This document shows positions 26,068-35,459 of a stretch of DNA of 64,000 nucleotides, in pieces. Source of the DNA: an uncultured Dorea sp. (GTDB lineage Bacteria; Bacillota; Clostridia; Lachnospirales; Lachnospiraceae); NCBI GenBank assembly GCA_900543415.1, contig UQRE01000007.1:1-64000 (forward strand). Direction: 5' to 3'. The notes under the pieces are model-generated. The model searched no databases. It saw nothing but the letters and a program-made list of their open reading frames with translations, and had not been told where the DNA came from. How positions within the stretch are numbered: position 1 is the first letter of the stretch; each line of letters starts with the position of its first letter. Both the position numbers and the translations under genes were made by a program.

Positions 26068-26910
26068 CTCATCTCCTAATTTACTCGCAATAAACCAACC
26101 AATTGCAAAAGTCACTACTCCTGTGAGCACCGCTGCAAGAGAAAAACCACTCCAGTCTGTCTTCCAGAGAATTGCAATCGGTGATGCCATAATAAGACCG
26201 ATGATTGCCCAGTAAGCATGTGTTTCTGCGCGCTGGAAAATAAATTCAATGATCTTGGCGATCAGGAAAATTCCAATTACAACTCCCACTCCGAACGGAG
26301 CAAGAATCAACACATTCTGCATCAGTACGGACAGATTAAAATCAGCAAGCGCTGCGACCGTATCATTGATACATTCTAAAATTGTATTGTAATATCCGAG
26401 GATCATAAGCATCATAGAACCACTGACACCCGGAACTACCATGGTCGCTGCCGCAATAACGCCGACACCGAATAATTTTATCACATTGACAAGTCCAAAG
26501 CTTACATCCGCTGCATTTCCTTCGCTTTCTCCCATAAATGCCATCACGACAACAATCCCGAAGAATACGAGGAAGGAAAGAATCATTCCGACAGAAATGC
26601 TTTTGCCCTTGACGTGTTTAAAAATAAACGGGAGACTTCCGACGATCAATCCGCAAAACAGTAAATTTGTCTGGATCGGGAACATGGCAAAGCACGCTTC
26701 CAAAATTCTTGCAACAACAACAATCGCGATTCCGACACCTGCAAATACCGGAATTAAAAACTTCATACTTTCTTTGAATTCTTTTCTCAGGTGTGTGATG
26801 GAATGGATCAATTTATCATAGATTCCCATAGCAACCATCATCGTACCGCCGCTGACGCCGGGGATGATATTTGCAATTCCGATCACAAGTCCCTGTAATA
26901 ATTTTTTCAT
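26065..26910 (-). CDS. DUF368-family membrane protein
   Basis: 281 residues with about eight transmembrane segments. The N terminus VIGIANIIPGVSGGTMMVAMGIYDKLI, together with a second VPGVSGSMMLMILGYYN, is the duplicated PGVSGG signature of DUF368. Members of this family are thought to move undecaprenyl phosphate or other polyprenyl lipids back across the membrane, with the related DedA family. That role is known from other bacteria and not shown here. It is the last gene of a run downstream of hisC (20-base gap). Confidence 0.85.
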   Translation of the reverse strand: MKKLLQGLVIGIANIIPGVSGGTMMVAMGIYDKLIHSITHLRKEFKESMKFLIPVFAGVGIAIVVVARILEACFAMFPIQTNLLFCGLIVGSLPFIFKHVKGKSISVGMILSFLVFFGIVVVMAFMGESEGNAADVSFGLVNVIKLFGVGVIAAATMVVPGVSGSMMLMILGYYNTILECINDTVAALADFNLSVLMQNVLILAPFGVGVVIGIFLIAKIIEFIFQRAETHAYWAIIGLIMASPIAILWKTDWSGFSLAAVLTGVVTFAIGWFIASKLGDE

Positions 26911-26929
26911 ATTTTTTACTCCTTTTCGA

Positions 26930-27982
26930 CTACTTCATAATCTGGTCAAGACACGAGAACAGCGTCTCCATTTCTGCTCTCGTTCCGATGGTCACGCGCA
27001 GATACCGGTCGATTCGTTTGCTGCCAAAATACCGCACATAGACATCCTTCTCTTTCAATGCTTCGAACAGCGTCTTAGCATCCTGCTCCGGATGTGTAAC
27101 AAACAGGAAATTTGCGCTGGAATCCGGAAATTCAAATCCGCACTTCTTAAATTCTTCTTTCGCCCACTGTCTCGTCTCAACAATAGCTGTCACACACTCT
27201 CTGAAATAAGCTTCATCCCGCACCGCTTCCACGCCGCACAGAAGCGCTGTCTGATTCATTGTGTAGGAATTAAAAGAATACTTCACGTCATTTAAGTAAC
27301 GGATCAATGCCGGATTACTGATTGCATAACCGATTCGCATTCCAGCCATAGAACGTGCCTTTGAGAATGTCTGTACAACGATCAGATTCTCATATTTATC
27401 AATGAGCTCCACTGCAGATCTTCCTGCAAAATCAATATAAGCTTCATCTACAATTACAATCACATCCCGATTATGCTTCAGAATATCCTCCACCGCATCA
27501 AGATCTTCATAGAGTCCGGTCGGTGCATTCGGATTTGGAAAGATCACACCGCCGTTTTCTCCGTAATAATCTTCCGGTACAAGATGAAGCTCGTTATCTA
27601 ACGATTTCAACTCATACGGTATCCGATAGAGCTCTGCCCACACTTTATAAAAAGAGTATGTAATATCCGGGAAATAAATCGGACGCCCGGAATTAAAAAA
27701 GGTAAGAAAACACATAGCTAATACATCATCGGAACCCACTCCGACAAACACCTGATCTGCCCCCACCTGATAGTGTTCTGCAAGCGCCTTTACAAGCACT
27801 TCCGCCGCCGGATCAGGGTATTTGCGCAGAAGCTCCGCGTCAAAGGTGCGAAGGATTTCTTCCACCTTCGGCGCCGGCGGGTACGGATTCTCATTCGTGT
27901 TCAGTTTGACAACCTTTCTCTGTGGCTGTTCTCCCGGTACATAAGGCTCAACTTTTCGGATATTTTTTTCAAATGCTTTCAT
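26930..27982 (-). CDS. hisC: Histidinol-phosphate aminotransferase-family enzyme
   Basis: PLP-dependent class I/II aminotransferase, 350 residues, the HisC length. The PLP lysine lies in VVQTFSKARSMAGMRIGYA near residue 209. LNTNENPYPPAPKV near the start and FPNPNAPTG are HisC hallmarks, as is the closing YLRVTIGTRAEME. The expected role is histidine synthesis. No other his gene is nearby, and HisC-like enzymes outside his operons often transaminate aromatic amino acids, so this is an alternative. It sits 27 bases after another aminotransferase. Confidence 0.85.
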   Translation of the reverse strand: MKAFEKNIRKVEPYVPGEQPQRKVVKLNTNENPYPPAPKVEEILRTFDAELLRKYPDPAAEVLVKALAEHYQVGADQVFVGVGSDDVLAMCFLTFFNSGRPIYFPDITYSFYKVWAELYRIPYELKSLDNELHLVPEDYYGENGGVIFPNPNAPTGLYEDLDAVEDILKHNRDVIVIVDEAYIDFAGRSAVELIDKYENLIVVQTFSKARSMAGMRIGYAISNPALIRYLNDVKYSFNSYTMNQTALLCGVEAVRDEAYFRECVTAIVETRQWAKEEFKKCGFEFPDSSANFLFVTHPEQDAKTLFEALKEKDVYVRYFGSKRIDRYLRVTIGTRAEMETLFSCLDQIMK

Positions 27983-28009
27983 ATGACCACCCTATCTCTA
28001 TCTGTTCAC

Positions 28010-29197
28010 TTAAAAATATTTCTTTGCAAGCTCCTGAAACTTCGGAAGTGAATTTACTATTGTTTCATACGATACACAATATGCCAGTCTTACATATCCC
28101 GGACAGGCAAAGGAACTTCCCGGTACCATAAGAATATGTAATTTCTTCGCCTCTTCACAAAAAGCTTTTTCATTTTCCACCGGGGATTTTACGAACAGAT
28201 AAAATGCTCCCTGTGGTTTGATACACTCAAATCCGCAATTGATCAAACCGTTATATAACGTCTCTCTGTTTCTATTGTAAAAAGTAAGGTCTGTCTTCTC
28301 GTTGATACATTTTGCAACGACCTTCTGCTGCAATGTCGGCGCATTGACAAACCCGAGAATTCTGGTTGCCACATTTGCCGCAGACTTTACATCATCACTG
28401 TCTGCCACCTCATCCGGAATCACAAGATAACCGATACGCTCTCCGGGAAGTGATAATGATTTACTGTAAGAATATCCGATGATCGTATTGTTGTAGTATT
28501 TCGTCAGATACGGAACTTCCACTCCATCATAGGCAAGCTCTCTATATGGCTCATCGGAAACGAGATAAATATCTGTACCATATTCCTTCTGTTTTGCTTC
28601 CATGATCTCCGTCATTTTCTGAATTGTTTCCTCTGAATATACAACTCCTGTCGGATTATTCGGTGTGTTCACAATAACAATCTTGGTCTTTGGAGTAATC
28701 TTCTCTTCAAACTCTTCAAGCTTTGGCTGGAAATTCTCAGTATTTGGAGAGATCTCAACAAGAACTCCATCGTAGTTGTTCGTGTAGGAACGATATTCAC
28801 CAAAATACGGTGCAAATGCGATGACTTCATCTCCCGGATTCAGAAGTGTCTTAAGGATTACATTCAATCCGCCTGCCGCGCCTACCGTCATCACAATATT
28901 CTCTCCGGTAAATGCAGTTCCGAAGCGTTCATTTACTGACTCTGCAACGGTTTGTCTCACATCCGCATACCCACTGTTGCTGTTTGTATAGCCGTGAAGC
29001 ACCACCGGATCACTCTCATCAAGAAGCTCTATCATTGCCTGTTTCACCGCCTGCGGTGCAGGAACATTCGGATTGCCGAGGCTGAAATCATATACATTTT
29101 CTGCTCCGTATATTTCTGCAAGACGATTTCCTTCTTCAAACATTGCACGGATGGCAGAGCTGTTAGCTACCATTCCTTTCATTTTTTCAGCGATCAT
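28010..29197 (-). CDS. PLP-dependent class I/II aminotransferase (AspC-like)
   Basis: 395 residues with the fold type I layout. YDFSLGNPNVPAPQAVKQAM near residue 37 and NTPNNPTGVVYSEE near 177 are typical, and the PLP lysine is in GYSYSKSLSLPGERIGYL near 245. It resembles the pyridoxal aminotransferases of Clostridia annotated as aspartate aminotransferases. The amino donor cannot be decided. Its start is one base away from the end of the DUF2156 gene, so the two are coupled. Confidence 0.85.
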   Translation of the reverse strand: MIAEKMKGMVANSSAIRAMFEEGNRLAEIYGAENVYDFSLGNPNVPAPQAVKQAMIELLDESDPVVLHGYTNSNSGYADVRQTVAESVNERFGTAFTGENIVMTVGAAGGLNVILKTLLNPGDEVIAFAPYFGEYRSYTNNYDGVLVEISPNTENFQPKLEEFEEKITPKTKIVIVNTPNNPTGVVYSEETIQKMTEIMEAKQKEYGTDIYLVSDEPYRELAYDGVEVPYLTKYYNNTIIGYSYSKSLSLPGERIGYLVIPDEVADSDDVKSAANVATRILGFVNAPTLQQKVVAKCINEKTDLTFYNRNRETLYNGLINCGFECIKPQGAFYLFVKSPVENEKAFCEEAKKLHILMVPGSSFACPGYVRLAYCVSYETIVNSLPKFQELAKKYF

Positions 29198-29198
29198 G

Positions 29199-30107
29199 TT
29201 ATCTCTCCTTTTCTTTTACAACACCTTTTTCAACTAAAAATACCGGTCGATAAGACAATTTGGCTTTTCTTAATCCCTCTGCTCCAGTATCTTCTTCCCT
29301 GTTAATATACTGATATTTTCCGCATTCATTGGCGACAAACTGCTGATTGATCATCGGATAAGCTCCCTGAACATCTGCAAAAGCTTTCTCAATGTGCACA
29401 ACAAACGTATCCTCGCTGACAGGTTCTCCCATTGTAAATGCTATGATTTCTCCGTCCAGTCTCAGAACGCCTCCTGTAAGCTCCAGTTCCTCAAACAGGC
29501 GAAGAGAATTCAACGTAACGCACATTTCTGCATTTTTCTCTTCATCATCATTGCACCCGTTATCGTTTCTCCACTTAAGAGCCATCTGAAAACAATCTTC
29601 CAGATTGTCTTTCGTCATTTTCTCATAACTCCAGCGGTTTTCATACATCGCCTTGAATTTATTAATATGATTTCTTTTGCCGTGAAGCTTTTTCCCTGAC
29701 AGCGTCGCAAGCTTCTCCATCTCATATACATAATCTGCCAGATCACGGTCGTACTCAATTTCATACTCTCCCGGAAACCATTCTTCCAGTTTTTCATAAT
29801 TTTCCGGTGTCACATTGTACATGGTGAAAGGATATCCCCGCTCTTCACAATACGCTTTCAATACCGGAAGGACTTTTTTAATGTCTTCCTGTTCTCCTGT
29901 AGGAAATGCAAAAGACAAATGCTCTTCATCCTCACTTTTAAATACAAGTGTCCGGTCAATAACCGCCCATTTCACCGGATATTTTCTAGACCACAAAAAT
30001 ACATTGACAAAGGTTCTTTCACAGCTTCTGCTTGGATAACGTCTGAAATAATCCGAGATTATTTCTTTGTCTTCCAGCTCTGCTCTTTTAAAATTAAATT
30101 CTTCCAC
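29199..30107 (-). CDS. DUF2156 / LPG-synthase C-terminal domain protein
   Basis: 302 residues comprising only the soluble GNAT-like double domain found at the C terminus of MprF (lysyl-phosphatidylglycerol synthase). Hallmarks are RHPSRS-type SRSCERTFVNVFLWSRKY near residue 26, GKKLHGKRNHINKFKAMYE near 137, and GEIIAFTMGEPVSEDTFVVHIEKA near 222. There is no membrane flippase domain, so it is the stand-alone form whose substrate is unknown; it might transfer an aminoacyl group. The start codon is GTG, with AAGG 8 bases upstream. It begins 4 bases after the nucleotidase gene. Confidence 0.8.
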   Translation of the reverse strand: MEEFNFKRAELEDKEIISDYFRRYPSRSCERTFVNVFLWSRKYPVKWAVIDRTLVFKSEDEEHLSFAFPTGEQEDIKKVLPVLKAYCEERGYPFTMYNVTPENYEKLEEWFPGEYEIEYDRDLADYVYEMEKLATLSGKKLHGKRNHINKFKAMYENRWSYEKMTKDNLEDCFQMALKWRNDNGCNDDEEKNAEMCVTLNSLRLFEELELTGGVLRLDGEIIAFTMGEPVSEDTFVVHIEKAFADVQGAYPMINQQFVANECGKYQYINREEDTGAEGLRKAKLSYRPVFLVEKGVVKEKER

Positions 30108-30111
30108 GTTT

Positions 30112-32088
30112 TTACCTTCTATCTTTTTTATCTTTTTTCATACGTTTTTTAGTATAGCATTTCACAAGAAATCTTACAACAAATACAAGAAGCAGTAGAA
30201 CGACTCCGGCGATTCCTACGATGATAAACGTAAATTTATTAGGATTCTTAAGCAATTCCACTATATTTTTACTGTCTGTATCTGATTTTCTGCCTTCGGT
30301 TTTCTCATATTTTTCAGATATCCGGGGCAGTTGTTTTTCATTTTTTTCAAAGGAAGACAAGTAGGATGCAAGCGCATACCACTCTTTCACTTCCGCTCCC
30401 TTTTGATCATACAAAATGTGCTTCTCAAAATCTTTGATCACATTGCCGTCTTTGTCTTTCGGTGTAAGCTTCAGAAGCCCCATAGACGTATCTTCCACGG
30501 TTCCGAGTATCTGTGCAGAGTACAGACCTGCCACTACCCGGTACAATTTATCATCTTCAATGGTTCCCGAAAGTTCTTCTCCATCGGTGTCTACATTTGC
30601 GTTCAGCCGTACATCTGTCACCCGGTTTAAGATCAGCCGGTTGGAATTGTAGGTCCATCGTATCCCGCTCGGATACAGCTGTGCAGTCGTCATGATCGGT
30701 GACACTGACACATCGATCTCGGCTGCCGTCTTCAATTCTTCACCGGTTAAATATACACTGACCAGCGGATAGCCTGCCACTCCATCTGCTCCCACTCCCA
30801 GCGAACAGACATTAAACGCATCCGATACGGTGATCTCCCCTTTCTGAAGCGTGTCACGAATGGTACCGGACGGCGCATAGGCTGCCGCCACAGGTTCATA
30901 ATTTTCTCCTTCTGCTTTTGCAGTCGCATAAATATAGGAATCTGCGATCAGACTTCCGAGAGTGTCTTCTTCCACTCGTTTTCCGAAATCATCCATCTGC
31001 GTAAAGGAAACCGGATTTTCTGCCAGAACCTGATCAAACGTATATCCAAACTGACTTAAATATTCTTCGTCTACTGATTTTTTATACTGTCCTAACATCT
31101 TTGTGATCTCCGGGTCTTCTTTCACATCATCCGTCAAAGCATTCAACTGATATTTCTCGGCTTTCCATCTGTCTCCTGACTTTTTCAAACGAAGCTCTCC
31201 TAACGCTTCTCCGTAATTCCCGCAAGATACAATATACGTATCTCCTTCTTTGATATAGTCCTTCAGCTTAGTATGTGTATGTCCGCTGATGATCACATCG
31301 TTATCCGGTACCTTTCTTGCCAGCTCTTCATCCTCTGATTTGCTACTGTCTTCATTGGTACCGCTGTGAGACAGACATATGATCATCTCTGCCCCCTGAT
31401 CTTTTAATTCTTTGACTATCTTTTTCGAGGTATCTACAATAGGATCAAAATCAATTCCGCTCTCCGGTGCAAAATCCTCCGCCTCTTGTCCCAGCACGCC
31501 GTAGATTCCGATCTTCACGCCGTTCCTCTCAAGAATCGTATACGGTTTGGCTCCATATAGTTCCATTGCCTCTCGCAGTTTTTGATCCTCTTGATCCTTA
31601 TTTTTCTCCCAGTCAATGTTTGCACTCAGGAGCATCGGAAGTGTGAGAGAAGCATCTTCTTCCTTATTTTTCACCGCTGAAATAAGCATCTCTGATAATC
31701 CGCTGCTCCGGTAATCAAATTCATGATTTCCGAAGGTCACCGCATCATAGCCAAGCCTTCCCATCATTGTAAGTTCTGCGGCTTCAGTACGGTTGATAGT
31801 CTGATACAGCGTTCCCATAGAAAAATCACCGCCATCTAACAGCAGAAGTTCCGGATCTTCCTTTCGTTTCTCATCGATCAATGTTTTCATTCTTGCAAAA
31901 CCGCCCACGGTCTTCGTTTTCTCCCCGTTTTTTTTCACTTTAAAACAGTCCAGATGAGAATGTACATCATGGGTAAACAGTATATCTATCTTTTTCTCTC
32001 TGTCTCCTGCAACTACAGAAGTGATACACAACAGACAAAATGCCATCACAATCAACATCGCTGTACGCATTCTTTTTCTATCTAACAT
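30112..32088 (-). CDS. Cell-surface bifunctional metallophosphatase / 5'-nucleotidase
   Basis: UshA/YfkN-type enzyme of about 658 residues. An N-terminal signal (MRTAMLIVMAFCLLCITSVVAG) leads to a metallophosphatase domain with ILFTHDVHSHLDCF, LLLDGGDFSMG, FGNHEFDY and SGHTHTKL, which supply the two-metal ligands. The 5'-nucleotidase C domain follows. A C-terminal transmembrane helix (~610-635) with a Lys/Arg-rich tail anchors it outside the cell. It would release nucleosides and phosphate from extracellular nucleotides. The start at 32088 follows AAAGGGGAAG; the open frame upstream to 32175 lacks a site. A TATAAT lies about 30 bases upstream of the start (32116-32121). Confidence 0.9.
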   Translation of the reverse strand: MLDRKRMRTAMLIVMAFCLLCITSVVAGDREKKIDILFTHDVHSHLDCFKVKKNGEKTKTVGGFARMKTLIDEKRKEDPELLLLDGGDFSMGTLYQTINRTEAAELTMMGRLGYDAVTFGNHEFDYRSSGLSEMLISAVKNKEEDASLTLPMLLSANIDWEKNKDQEDQKLREAMELYGAKPYTILERNGVKIGIYGVLGQEAEDFAPESGIDFDPIVDTSKKIVKELKDQGAEMIICLSHSGTNEDSSKSEDEELARKVPDNDVIISGHTHTKLKDYIKEGDTYIVSCGNYGEALGELRLKKSGDRWKAEKYQLNALTDDVKEDPEITKMLGQYKKSVDEEYLSQFGYTFDQVLAENPVSFTQMDDFGKRVEEDTLGSLIADSYIYATAKAEGENYEPVAAAYAPSGTIRDTLQKGEITVSDAFNVCSLGVGADGVAGYPLVSVYLTGEELKTAAEIDVSVSPIMTTAQLYPSGIRWTYNSNRLILNRVTDVRLNANVDTDGEELSGTIEDDKLYRVVAGLYSAQILGTVEDTSMGLLKLTPKDKDGNVIKDFEKHILYDQKGAEVKEWYALASYLSSFEKNEKQLPRISEKYEKTEGRKSDTDSKNIVELLKNPNKFTFIIVGIAGVVLLLLVFVVRFLVKCYTKKRMKKDKKDRR

Positions 32089-32158
32089 TCTTTCTTCCCC
32101 TTTTTGTTTTTTCTTATTATACCCACCTTTTCCTTCTTCAAGCCGAAGATAAATATTG

Positions 32159-32200
32159 AAAAAAGAGGACTTCAAGCCTTGCTTGTATTCCCCTTTTTTT
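32159..32200 (-). terminator. Terminator after prfA
   Basis: Minus-strand GGGGAATACAAG pairs imperfectly with CTTGAAGTCCTC (ten of twelve pairs, counting G-T) around a 5-base loop, followed by TTTTTT. It separates the prfA operon from the nucleotidase transcription unit. Confidence 0.65.
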
Positions 32201-32217
32201 CTATTATTTATTCAATC

Positions 32218-33288
32218 TTATTCATTCATCTGAGCAAGCTTCGCACTCTGATCTGCTGCAATACATGCATCGATGATCTCCTGGATATCTCCGTTCATGA
32301 TCTTGTCAAGCTTGTAAAGTGTAAGCCCGATTCGGTGATCTGTCACACGTCCCTGCGGGAAATTATAAGTACGGATCTTCTCAGAACGGTCTCCTGTTCC
32401 GATCTGACTCTTTCTCGCCTCTGCCTCTGCATCGTGACGCTTCTGACACTCCAGATCATACAGCTTGGCTCTTAAAAGCGCAAATGCCTTCTCCTTGTTC
32501 TGAAGCTGTGACTTCTCTGTCTGACTGTAAATAACAATTCCGGTCGGATAGTGTGTAAGACGCACTGCTGAGTCAGTCGTATTGACACACTGACCACCAT
32601 TACCGGACGCACGCATAACATCGATACGAATATCCTTCTCATCGATCTGCACATCCACGTCCTCTGCCTCCGGCATCACGGCTACTGTGATAGTTGATGT
32701 ATGGATACGTCCGCCGGACTCTGTCTCAGGCACGCGCTGTACACGATGAACACCGGACTCATATTTCATTACAGAATAAGCGCCCTGTCCATTGATCATG
32801 AATGTAACATTCTTCATTCCGCCGATGCCGATCTCTTCACATTCCACCAGCTCCACTTTCCAGCGTCTGCTCTCTGCATAGTGAAGGTACATACGGTAAA
32901 TCTCAGCCGCAAACAGAGCCGCCTCGTCTCCGCCTGCTCCGGCACGGATCTCTACCACGACGTTCTTGTCATCATTTGGGTCCTTCGGAAGCAGAAGGAT
33001 CTTAAGCTCATGCTCCAATTCCTCTACACGCTTCTTCGCATCATTTAATTCTTCTTTGGCAAGTTCACGCATCTCTTCATCGCTTTCGATTTCCAGCATC
33101 TCAAGGCTGTCTGCGATCGCCTGCTTACATGTCTTATATTCTCTATATGCCTCAACAATCGGAGTAAGATCATTTTGTTCTTTCATTAATTTACGGAAAC
33201 GGTTTTGATCATTTGCCACATCCGGCTCCTGAAGTTCACTTAAGATTTCCTCAAAACGAATGAGCAGATCTTCTAATTTATCAAACAT
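32218..33288 (-). CDS. prfA: Peptide chain release factor 1
   Basis: RF1 recognises UAA and UAG and triggers peptide release. About 356 residues. The GGQ catalytic loop is present ([25 protein letters not shown] near residue 225), and the anticodon-like PxT region lies in [17 protein letters not shown]. The start at 33288 follows AGAGGAGAAAAAT; a longer frame to 33315 is not needed. It follows prmC, whose product methylates the GGQ glutamine, an arrangement seen in most bacteria. Confidence 0.97.
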   Translation of the reverse strand: MFDKLEDLLIRFEEILSELQEPDVANDQNRFRKLMKEQNDLTPIVEAYREYKTCKQAIADSLEMLEIESDEEMRELAKEELNDAKKRVEELEHELKILLLPKDPNDDKNVVVEIRAGAGGDEAALFAAEIYRMYLHYAESRRWKVELVECEEIGIGGMKNVTFMINGQGAYSVMKYESGVHRVQRVPETESGGRIHTSTITVAVMPEAEDVDVQIDEKDIRIDVMRASGNGGQCVNTTDSAVRLTHYPTGIVIYSQTEKSQLQNKEKAFALLRAKLYDLECQKRHDAEAEARKSQIGTGDRSEKIRTYNFPQGRVTDHRIGLTLYKLDKIMNGDIQEIIDACIAADQSAKLAQMNE

Positions 33289-33330
33289 ATTTTTCTCCTC
33301 TCTATCCTTCCTCAAACTGCAAAACCACAG

Positions 33331-34182
33331 TTAATTTTTATTGTACCTTGCGCCTGCCACACGGTCAAGACCTGACAGATCCTTTTTCACATGGATTTCA
33401 CTATAACCGGCCTGTTCCATAAGCCTTGTGACCGGCTCCGCCTGATCGTATCCGATCTCAAAGAGCAGCCAGCCCCCATCTTCCAGATAAGCTTTGGCAT
33501 CTTCTATGATCCTTCGATAAAAATAAAGTCCGTCTTCTTTTCCGTCCAGAGCAATATATGGATCGTGAAGCCTTACTTCTTCCTGAAGGCTTTCTATCAC
33601 CCCGGTCTGAATATATGGCGGATTCGATACGATCACGTCATATTTTTCTTCAATCTTCTCGAACAGATCACTCTGAAGCCACTCCACTCGCGGAAGTGCC
33701 AGATGCTTCCTGTTGCGCTCTGCCACCTGCAAGGCTTCGGAAGAAATGTCGGCCCCGGTTCCCCGTACCTGATATCTCTTTAAGATGCTTAACAAAATGC
33801 ATCCGGAACCGGTACACATATCAAGTACCTTCTTCCCGTCTTCTACCTTGTGGAGTGTATGTTCTACGAGAATTTCCGTATCCTGTCTCGGAATCAGCAC
33901 ATGCTCATTGACAAAGAATTCATGCCCCATAAATTCCTGAACTCCGGTGATATGCTGAAGCGGTATCCTTTCAGACCGTTTCTCAATACACTTCCGGTAT
34001 TCCTCTGCCTGTGCAGCGGAAAGTTCCCGATTCGGATCACCGTAATAGGATGCTTTCGAGATTCCTGTTATATATTCTAATAAATACCATGCGTCCAGTT
34101 GATATTCTTCAATCCCTCTGTCCTTCAACCGTATCTGTCCTTCTCTATACAGTGTCTGTAACGTCAAAATTTTCTGCTTCAT
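33331..34182 (-). CDS. prmC: Release factor glutamine N5-methyltransferase
   Basis: Methylates the GGQ glutamine of RF1 and RF2. About 283 residues. The catalytic motif NPPY is seen in VIVSNPPYIQTGVIESL near residue 185, SAM motif I is VLDMCTGSGCILLSI, and the N-terminal helical domain ends in HITGVQEFMGHEFFV. The start at 34182 follows CTGGAGGGCGT. The first 38 bases overlap the end of the DUF1385 gene, implying coupled translation. Confidence 0.95.
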   Translation of the reverse strand: MKQKILTLQTLYREGQIRLKDRGIEEYQLDAWYLLEYITGISKASYYGDPNRELSAAQAEEYRKCIEKRSERIPLQHITGVQEFMGHEFFVNEHVLIPRQDTEILVEHTLHKVEDGKKVLDMCTGSGCILLSILKRYQVRGTGADISSEALQVAERNRKHLALPRVEWLQSDLFEKIEEKYDVIVSNPPYIQTGVIESLQEEVRLHDPYIALDGKEDGLYFYRRIIEDAKAYLEDGGWLLFEIGYDQAEPVTRLMEQAGYSEIHVKKDLSGLDRVAGARYNKN

Positions 34183-35083
34183 ACGCCCTCCAGTCAAACA
34201 CTGCTTCCACCGCCTGAATTGCCACTTCAATCATATCGTCATCCGGTTCCTTTGTCGTCAATTTCTGGATTGCAAGTCCCGGACTGCTGATGAGATTGAT
34301 CAGGATATTATCACTTCGCCCTGCCAGCTTCAGCACTTCATAAGAAATACCTGCGATCACCGGCAGCAGAAGAATCCGCACAACCACTCTCATCACCGCA
34401 GAATCCACGCGAATCAAAAGGAGCAGTACGATACTGATCGCCAGCACAAGAAACAGAAAGCTTGTTCCGCAACGCTTATGCTGTCTGGAGCTCTTCCTTA
34501 CATTCTCTACTGTGAGCGGAAGTCCATGTTCAATACAGTTAATGCATTTATGCTCTGCTCCGTGATACATAAACGTGCGCTGGATATCTTCCATTCTTGA
34601 GATCAATAATACATATAACACAAAAATTCCAATACGCACTAACCCTTCAATGACTGTACGCACCTGATAGGACGGAATCAGTCCTTTCAGGAAAGAGGTC
34701 AGAAAATACGGAAGTACCATGAAGATTGCCACTGCTGCAACAACCGAGAACGCCACTGTCGCGCCCATCAGCAATTTTTCCTTTTTTTCCTTCTTCTTCA
34801 CCGCTTCTTCTGTAAGAACCTCTTCTTTTTCTTCTTCCTCTTCATAAAAACTAGCGGAATAAGTCAAGGTTTTAATTCCGATTACCATAGAATCAATAAA
34901 ATTAAAGACACCTCTGATAAAAGGAGTCGTTGTCAGCACTTTCCATTTTACAATACTGTGGTATTTTTCTTTTTTTACAGAGATCTCTCCATCCGGTTTC
35001 CTGACAGCCACAGCATAATCATCGTTATGCTTCATCATAATGCCTTCTAAAACCGCCTGTCCTCCAATATTCGATGACTTCAT
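34145..35083 (-). CDS. DUF1385 membrane protein (YqhQ family)
   Basis: 312 residues. SNIGGQAVLEGIMMKHNDDYAVAVRKPDG at the start and the FMYHGAEHKCINCIEHGLPLT motif near 190 define DUF1385. Four to five transmembrane segments follow a Glu/Lys-rich stretch (EEEEEKEEVLTEEAVKKKEKKEK-like, residues ~82-104). The conserved His/Glu/Cys suggest a metal site, but function is unknown. In Clostridia this gene almost always lies between rpmE and prmC, as it does here. Confidence 0.9.
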   Translation of the reverse strand: MKSSNIGGQAVLEGIMMKHNDDYAVAVRKPDGEISVKKEKYHSIVKWKVLTTTPFIRGVFNFIDSMVIGIKTLTYSASFYEEEEEKEEVLTEEAVKKKEKKEKLLMGATVAFSVVAAVAIFMVLPYFLTSFLKGLIPSYQVRTVIEGLVRIGIFVLYVLLISRMEDIQRTFMYHGAEHKCINCIEHGLPLTVENVRKSSRQHKRCGTSFLFLVLAISIVLLLLIRVDSAVMRVVVRILLLPVIAGISYEVLKLAGRSDNILINLISSPGLAIQKLTTKEPDDDMIEVAIQAVEAVFDWRAYEAENFDVTDTV

Positions 35084-35108
35084 ATATTCTCCTCATATTC
35101 GGAAATTT

Positions 35109-35138
35109 AAAAAAGGTTGAGATCATACAACCTCAACC
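35109..35138 (-). terminator. Terminator of rpmE
   Basis: Minus-strand GGTTGAG and CTCAACC pair around a 10-base loop, then TTTTTTAAATTT. It lies about 18 bases after the rpmE stop and before DUF1385. Confidence 0.85.
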
Positions 35139-35155
35139 CCCAGTACATGCAATAC

Positions 35156-35368
35156 TTATTTGTCCATTCCGTATTTTTTATTAAACTTATCAACACGTCC
35201 ACGAGCCTGAGCTGCTTTCTGCTGTCCTGTATAGAATGGATGACATTTTGAACAAATTTCTACGTGAATGTCTTCGTTTGTAGAACCTGTTACAAATGTG
35301 TTGCCACAGTTGCAAGTTACAGTTGCCTGATGATATGCTGGATGGATTCCTTCTTTCATGATTTTCAC
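35156..35368 (-). CDS. rpmE: 50S ribosomal protein L31 (zinc-binding form)
   Basis: 70 residues. The C+ zinc-ribbon form is shown by TCNCGNTF near residue 15 and [14 protein letters not shown] near 35; four cysteines are intact. It sits at the bridge between ribosomal subunits. In many bacteria a zinc-free paralogue replaces this one in zinc shortage; none is seen here. It has its own promoter within the end of rho and its own terminator. Confidence 0.95.
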   Translation of the reverse strand: MKIMKEGIHPAYHQATVTCNCGNTFVTGSTNEDIHVEICSKCHPFYTGQQKAAQARGRVDKFNKKYGMDK

Positions 35369-35387
35369 CTCTTCTTTATTTTAGTTA

Positions 35388-35400
35388 CGCGATTATCGCG
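35388..35400. repeat. CGCGAT palindrome in the rpmE 5' leader
   Basis: CGCGAT-T-ATCGCG, a perfect 13-base inverted repeat about 20 bases upstream of the L31 start codon, between promoter and ribosome site. L31 is autoregulated at its leader in E. coli; whether this element has such a role is unknown. Confidence 0.4.
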
Positions 35401-35430
35401 ATTATGTTTCGTGTTCTAAACAGCTTTGTT

Positions 35431-35459
35431 ATTGTATCACAAAACCTCTCTCTTGTCTA
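35431..35459 (-). promoter_or_regulatory. Sigma-A promoter of rpmE
   Basis: Minus strand TAGACA (35459-35454), 17-base spacer, TACAAT (35436-35431). It overlaps the last codons of rho and would give a leader of about 55 bases. Confidence 0.7.

Noticed and set aside
35388..35400. CGCGATTATCGCG as a terminator or attachment site
   Set aside because: Only 6-bp arms with no T-run and no mobile element nearby; retained merely as a palindrome.
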